Assembly (NCBI GenBank): GCA_951394045.1
Contig: OX595990.1
Coordinates: forward strand, 3,588,549-3,652,548
From: Nitzschia sp. DOCU1
Lineage: Eukaryota; Bacillariophyta; Bacillariophyceae; Bacillariales; Bacillariaceae
Direction: 5' to 3'
DNA: 64,000 nt
Each line of letters opens with the position of its first letter. Position 1 is the first letter of the stretch. Below, piece by piece: positions 59,062 to 64,000 of this stretch. Made by a program: the position numbers and the translations under genes. A model generated the notes under the pieces. The model was not told where the DNA came from. It did not search any database and saw nothing but the letters and a program-made list of their open reading frames with translations.

Positions 59062-62000
59062 TCATGAATAGCTCACACTATTCTCGTCCTCATTCGAATC
59101 ATCTGGCAAGAAGACCCCACACGTTCGGACACAGCTAGCTCTCATGTCCCATGCGTCAGTCTCACAAGCCCCTTTTGCGGCTAGCTCCGCGCAGTTGTCC
59201 CACTCGTCAACGTTGCTCGAGATGGGTTTGCGACCTCGATCCCCCACCAAACGATTGTCGCCACCCCAATGGCGGGCTCTCGAAGCCATGGCCCAGTCGG
59301 TGTCCATTGGAATTGGGAATATAGTCGTGGTATCGGAAGTGATGATATCCACGTTGTCTTCATTGACGTCCGCGATGTAGATACTGGCGCTGATTCGAAT
59401 GCCTGACTTATCACTGACATAGTCACAGGCCGCCGTGCCATGCATGGCGTCGTCGCCAACTACCATGGCCTCGTCAAAGACGTACTTCGCTCGCCCTTCC
59501 CGGCTAGTCGCGTCGTCTTGCAAGATGAATTCAGGAGGAGAATTCTCGACCGCAACCAGTGGAATAATCACGTTAAAGAATTTTCCGCCCGTATCCGTCA
59601 TGTCATAGTGCACGTAGCCTTGATCGCAGTGCGAGACACCCATGAAGCACACGCCTTGAACGAAGAGCCCGTCAAGGTTGAAGAAGCGGCCAATGGCGTC
59701 AAGAGTTTGGTCGAAGTTACCCGCCGCCAACACTTTCAGATAGTCTTCGTGTGTGTGCTCGTTGCCGGCGTTTGCCCAGTGCATGTTCGACAACCATTTC
59801 TTTTCAGGGCGATTCACAAAGTACATGAGCTGGTCATCGCTGGGGTCAACATTGAAGAATTTATGAGACCCGGGCGTGAGAGGCTCTTTAAGCTGGAGCA
59901 GATCCCAGAACAGGTCGATAATGCCCAACCGCTTGGCATATGAGAGGAGCTCTTGGGTAAGTTTCGGGTCCAATCCGACTCTAGCCGAATATTGGTTGAC
60001 TCTAGCCTTTGTATCTGCCCAACGAATGGGCTGGATCTCCCCGGGTCTCAAATGGGGGCTGCTAACGAAATCGTGTGCTTGATCGTCTTCCTCTCCGTCG
60101 TCGTCCCCCCAGGGACATTCGCCGTCGCGATCTGCACAATCGTCGTCTTCTCCAGTTTGCAAACGGCTTGGGTTTTTGTTTCTCCAGCGCTCGGAAAAGA
60201 TCTCGTCAGGCATATGCATCGGTTGCCGAAAGGCATTTGGAAGATACTCGTCGTCGGCATCCCATTGATCTACAAATAAAACGTCCTTGCGGGCGAGCCC
60301 CGAATGAAGTTCGAGGGTTTCGTCCGCTGGAAACTCATTCGAATTGATTTCCAAATGAACAGTGTAGGAATAGATTTGAGTTCCGTCTTCGTCTCGACCG
60401 ACTGTATCTCTTCTCAAGATATCGCACGGGTGCATGGTTTTGTCCTTCGGGTGGCGACAATGAAATTGTAGATTTGGCGAGTATGGCTCACCATCTTCTT
60501 CTTCTTGCAACGTTGTCAGAGGACTTGTCAGGTCCTTGTTCATATCGCTGGCTCGAACATAAAAATCAAAGTCGTCCTCTGGTTTCCACGTGTTCAAATG
60601 TCGTTGCCATGCTCCTTGCCAATCTGGCCCGTAATCCAATACAATTTCTTCGCCTTCTTGAATGTCTCGTAATGCCACATAGTCCACTGCCAAGCATGTA
60701 CTTTGTTGAAACCCCATGCGTTTGGGCGTCATTGCGAGGCATTTTGGATCCATCCAACTGGTATTGTTGGCCCATACGACCTTGACGTTTGGTTCGAGGG
60801 AATGATTGATATAAAAGGCCGACGAGCCATAGGGGCACAAAAGTAAGGTGGTATCAGGTCGTCCGAAACAATAGTTGAGCGCTATTTGCCACCCGATAGG
60901 ATCGTCCACATCTCGTTCCTCCCAGCTTTCCTTATCGTCTTCTACGAGACGTGTTGCATACATCTTTAACATGTTCCGATCGATGATATGAAAGAGTGGT
61001 GAATGCGCTACCACCTCTCCTTGAGCCACGGACCGTCTTGCAAAGGCACCTCGACCAGCTTGAGGGATTTGAGATTCTCCCACAACCAATCCATCCATGC
61101 AGCGGCCATATTTTTCAAGATATTCCAAAGACCGAATACTTTTGGCTTGTTCAACGTCTCTCAAGGATGATCCAGTTTCTATTGCTGCTTTTACGTCTGC
61201 CCATTCTGTTGGAAAGGCCAGTATCGAACCTTCGTTCAAGTCGAGCATCCGTTGGAGCAACGCAGCAATGTCAGGGAGGATTTTTGTTGACAAGTCCTTT
61301 TGGTCGTTGTTCAAGTGCGTCTTGACAAAGGATTGAAACGATTCATCATATTCTTGTTGACTGTTGTCCAATCGTTCAAACAGCAATTGATAAAAAGCTT
61401 GCATAGTCGTTTCCGGCAAGCCATACAGATGCTGTAGTTTACCAAATTCTGACAATACGTCTTGTGCTATCTGATAATCTTCAGGGCGAGGTACCTTGCC
61501 CCCGAGCATTTCAACCTTGTCAGCAAACCAAGTTTCGCCGTAATCACTAAAGATTTCCGAAAAGGGCGGAATCTTTGTTATAGTGGGGGTGTGGTAGCCA
61601 TGAATTGTGGAAAAGCCGCCGACTCCTGGATCGGTCGTTCGATGCATATCCAGAGAATCCACTTCTAAGTCATACGGCTCGTCAATGCTCAGGACGGACG
61701 TTTTCGAATTGACCAAGCTCCCTGTGCCGCTCGCGAAAAACATGGTGTCGGTTGTGAAATGATCGTGCCATTTAAATGTCAAGGGACTAATGACAAAGTT
61801 CATCAAATAGTCGCGCCAGTTGCTCGCTGCGGCCGATTGAGAATTTCCTTCGAACCCGCCATTGTTAATTTCCATGTTGATAAATGGAAGGACAACTTGA
61901 TCGACATCCAAGGCATCGGCAACGCCAGCGTCGATCTCAGTTGCGCCGTTAAAGACGCCCAGGCCAGCTCCTGGAATCGTCGAGGGGGCGACCCATAGAA

Positions 62001-62094
62001 GACACTCGGAAGGATCAAAGGCAGATGTCGACGTGACGGTCGTGTCACCGACAGACAGTAGCAGCAATAACAAGGTGGCTCGACCTGTCGTCAT
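59062..62094 (-). CDS. Secreted double-SET protein with C-terminal dioxygenase-like domain, paralogue 3 (1010 aa)
   Basis: Single exon from ATG 62094. The signal peptide is TGRATLLLLLLSVGDT. The domain order is that of SET1: SET-like I (IPGAGLGVFNGA, GTGSLVNS, EIFSDYGETWF), canonical SET II (QIPQAGRGAFARR, FYINHS, GEEIVLDYG), an acidic linker with Cys pairs (DDCADRDGECPW), and the conserved C-terminal region. That region has His829-x-Asp831 in GYVHYDMT, His885 in AMHGTAACDY and an Arg near 900 in IRISASIYI. The tail is NCAELAAKGAC, then SCVRTCGVF. All putative catalytic residues are conserved among the three paralogues while the linkers drift, which argues for purifying selection on enzyme function. 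It is probably the ER-to-cell-surface form; the methyl-acceptor is unknown. Confidence 0.88.
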   Translation of the reverse strand: MTTGRATLLLLLLSVGDTTVTSTSAFDPSECLLWVAPSTIPGAGLGVFNGATEIDAGVADALDVDQVVLPFINMEINNGGFEGNSQSAAASNWRDYLMNFVISPLTFKWHDHFTTDTMFFASGTGSLVNSKTSVLSIDEPYDLEVDSLDMHRTTDPGVGGFSTIHGYHTPTITKIPPFSEIFSDYGETWFADKVEMLGGKVPRPEDYQIAQDVLSEFGKLQHLYGLPETTMQAFYQLLFERLDNSQQEYDESFQSFVKTHLNNDQKDLSTKILPDIAALLQRMLDLNEGSILAFPTEWADVKAAIETGSSLRDVEQAKSIRSLEYLEKYGRCMDGLVVGESQIPQAGRGAFARRSVAQGEVVAHSPLFHIIDRNMLKMYATRLVEDDKESWEERDVDDPIGWQIALNYCFGRPDTTLLLCPYGSSAFYINHSLEPNVKVVWANNTSWMDPKCLAMTPKRMGFQQSTCLAVDYVALRDIQEGEEIVLDYGPDWQGAWQRHLNTWKPEDDFDFYVRASDMNKDLTSPLTTLQEEEDGEPYSPNLQFHCRHPKDKTMHPCDILRRDTVGRDEDGTQIYSYTVHLEINSNEFPADETLELHSGLARKDVLFVDQWDADDEYLPNAFRQPMHMPDEIFSERWRNKNPSRLQTGEDDDCADRDGECPWGDDDGEEDDQAHDFVSSPHLRPGEIQPIRWADTKARVNQYSARVGLDPKLTQELLSYAKRLGIIDLFWDLLQLKEPLTPGSHKFFNVDPSDDQLMYFVNRPEKKWLSNMHWANAGNEHTHEDYLKVLAAGNFDQTLDAIGRFFNLDGLFVQGVCFMGVSHCDQGYVHYDMTDTGGKFFNVIIPLVAVENSPPEFILQDDATSREGRAKYVFDEAMVVGDDAMHGTAACDYVSDKSGIRISASIYIADVNEDNVDIITSDTTTIFPIPMDTDWAMASRARHWGGDNRLVGDRGRKPISSNVDEWDNCAELAAKGACETDAWDMRASCVRTCGVFLPDDSNEDENSVSYS

Positions 62095-62268
62095 TGTCTT
62101 TAGCTCTTTGCATACAAACGACGTTTTTGTGTGTTCAAATGAAGCAATGACCCTTCATCCAACGCATATCCAAGTGCAAATCCAACAAGTTGCCATCGTT
62201 GGAGGTTCGGATTGTGTCATCTTCTAACTTTCAATGAATCTTGCAAGGGATGGCTTCGCATTCTTTTA

Positions 62269-62277
62269 GGCGGGAAA
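62269..62277. promoter_or_regulatory. E2F-type box upstream of SET paralogue 3
   Basis: GGCGGGAAA within TTTTAGGCGGGAAAAAA, 175 bp from the start codon. Confidence 0.5.
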
Positions 62278-63203
62278 AAAGATGCGCGCAACTGTATGTG
62301 CGGTAGTGCCCGAAAGGACCCGGAGAAAGCCCTTTCTAGGTATGTGGTTAGGCACGATATCTGTTAATGTACGTTGGTGGATTTAGTGGCCTGGCTTGTT
62401 GCGTCGTTGAGCAGCACTCAGCATGGCTTCGGTAGCTATTGTCATTGGACTATGTACTGCTACCGCCACAAATAGAGCAGCATAGAGTACGCACTATCAA
62501 TTTGGCAACTCCCGTGATGACCAAAGAGGATCGACACTCTCGCTTCTTGCGTTGCCGCCGGCCATTAGACTCATTTGACCTGTTAGTCTTCGCATCTGCG
62601 AAGTAGCTACGGTAGTGCGAATGAGCTATTCTCTTGAGACTTTGCCATGGCTTGTTCTTCCGTCCCAATACTCGTGAGGTGATGACGCCGCCATCGATGT
62701 TAGTTTGGAAATCTACCCAGATAGAAGCGCTAGGTAGGGCCCGTCTGAATCGTGCAAACGAGTCAAGAACATCCATGAATTCCAATTGTTCTAGAATTCC
62801 GAAGGGACTTAAGAGAGGGCACATGCCAAGTATTAACAACTATCTGGGGCTATTTTAATGTCCAAGTCGGGCTCAAACATGCTTTAATTCCCACCAGAGC
62901 GGGTGTGCGACAAAACGTGTCTTGTGTATCAAATCAAACGCGGTTTCCGACAAGCAACACCACATCCAACAAAACAATGAAAGGTCCACGCTGCTACTCT
63001 AGTAGCAGCGTCATTACAACAACTTCAGTGGGCCGGTCAAAGCAGCAAAAAGGCGACTTGAGCGCACAGACCTACTACGTCTCTGGTGTCATGATTCGTA
63101 GCTAGTACTATCTGCTCGGTGCCTCTCTTGCTAGTACCGCTTTTCAAATAAGAACGACAAACGCCAGCATCAAAGTCAAAAGGGACAGACATAAAGCCAG
63201 TTC
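62278..63203. other. Intergenic with one weak ORF
   Basis: A 129-aa minus-strand frame (62450-62839) has some protein-like character (IWVDFQTNIDGGVITSRVLG) but no recognised domain and may be a decayed element. Otherwise nothing is seen. Confidence 0.35.
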
Positions 63204-64000
63204 ATGTTGCTCCTGTTACCAAAGGAGTTTGAAGACCTTAGCGTATCGGGCGATCGGTTGACACCAATGGATGGGTCGTTGAGTGAGGATAACTCGGACT
63301 TCAGTCAATCCGAGTCTACCCATTCTTCTTCGACCATCGCAGCAGGGGCGCCCTCCGAGGACGCTTCGATTTCGACCAAAGGAAGAGTAAACCTATCAGC
63401 ATTGGCGACTCACAAACAACCGACTGAGCCATTAACAGAAGAAGGCATCCCGGGTAAATGGGACGTCCTTTGCGGTCGAGGTCGAGGATTTTACGAGCAC
63501 CTGGGAAACCGACGATTTCTTTCCATCCTGGAGCCTTATAAAATTGAGTATCAAACAGCCACCAAGGCTCAGAAATCAAGCATTGCTCGACAAGTAGCCG
63601 ATTTGATATTGGAACCGCACGAGGAGGTTTCCCAGGATGAAAGCGGCCGAGTCCAAGTCCATACAATCAGGTTCTGGCGAAAGGCACACTGTGATTCTTC
63701 TCGAAACAAACAGTCCTCCAAAAGGAAGAAGCAAAAGTCCTCAAAGAATCCAGCTACCGAATGGATCGAGCTTGATGAAACGGAAGTCCTCAAGAAAGTA
63801 GCTCATACTCTACGGGAAACAAAGTCCATCGTTCGATCCTCAAAACGTTCCACTCGTTCTTCTGGCAAAAATTCCCCAGTAACGAGTCCCCAAACGAGTC
63901 CTTCTATTCGAGCAACTGCTAGCGAGGATCATGACATGAATTCCGTCCCTTTCCAGCTCTCTTTTGATGACGATCAAAAGCCAAAAGCCGTGGATTTTCC
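63204..64000 (+). CDS. DUF6824-type protein, 3' end outside window
   Basis: ATG 63204 opens a frame of 265 codons that reaches the window edge without a stop. The first ~85 residues are Ser/Glu/Asp-rich and disordered. The core begins at GKWDVLCGRGRGFYEHLGN and continues RRFLSILEPYKIEYQTATKA, QKSSIARQVADLIL, then RFWRKAH. The DVLCGRG..(Y/F)..HxGNxRF...(V/L)..(Y/H)...Y..A.....K..I...V pattern is the DUF6824 signature, a domain abundant in diatoms with no proven role; nuclear or regulatory functions are often supposed. A Lys/Arg-rich patch (SSKRKKQKSSK) could be a nuclear signal. After it comes Ser/Thr-Pro-rich sequence. An unusual feature is an acidic insertion (EPHEEVSQDESGRVQ) before the final helix of the domain. 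Confidence 0.88.
   Translation, partial: MLLLLPKEFEDLSVSGDRLTPMDGSLSEDNSDFSQSESTHSSSTIAAGAPSEDASISTKGRVNLSALATHKQPTEPLTEEGIPGKWDVLCGRGRGFYEHLGNRRFLSILEPYKIEYQTATKAQKSSIARQVADLILEPHEEVSQDESGRVQVHTIRFWRKAHCDSSRNKQSSKRKKQKSSKNPATEWIELDETEVLKKVAHTLRETKSIVRSSKRSTRSSGKNSPVTSPQTSPSIRATASEDHDMNSVPFQLSFDDDQKPKAVDF

Overview
This window looks like a nuclear contig from a diatom, most likely a pennate one; a Seminavis-type genome would fit, but the species cannot be fixed from sequence alone. The evidence is the protein families: HSF-type regulators split by one short intron, a DUF6824-type protein, a copia element of the kind common in diatoms, a PiggyBac-like element and secreted SET-domain proteins. 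The five introns that can be placed in intact genes are 75-99 bp with GT-AG ends. There are no bacterial-type operons, no CRISPR array, and no rRNA or tRNA gene that I can support.

Layout. 1-5 kb holds a 5'-truncated papain-like protease, a small conserved protein and a membrane fatty-acid desaturase. 6-34 kb is a duplicated and transposon-ridden block. A P-type cation ATPase (9.6-12.9 kb) has a close paralogue in the same orientation at 30.4-33.7 kb, and the second copy carries a 13-bp frameshifting deletion. A degenerate dispersed repeat (called R here) occurs in three pieces. One piece is split by a 4.2-kb PiggyBac-like element with exact TTAA duplications, and another by a 4.0-kb non-LTR retroelement. 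A DJ-1/PfpI gene lies beside the second R/ATPase block, and a short DJ-1 exon-1 relic lies at the matching place in the first block, so the whole block appears to be segmentally duplicated.

27-44 kb and 59-62 kb carry three paralogues of a very large secreted protein with two SET domains, a C-terminal region that looks like an iron/2-oxoglutarate-type fold, and a short Cys-rich tail. The middle paralogue is broken by a 5.5-kb copia element whose two 273-bp LTRs read as identical, so that insertion is very recent. 45-58 kb is a gene-rich stretch with a Cys-rich GPI-type surface protein, an FkbM methyltransferase, two HSF-type regulators, a hypothetical protein and a PAQR/hemolysin-III-type membrane protein. 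A DUF6824 gene runs off the right edge.

Regulation. All three SET paralogues and the PAQR gene have a GGCGGGAAA (E2F-type) box about 90-175 bp upstream of the start, which suggests shared cell-cycle control. Coordinates of spliced genes come from reading splice sites by eye. Repeat boundaries marked approximate were aligned by eye.
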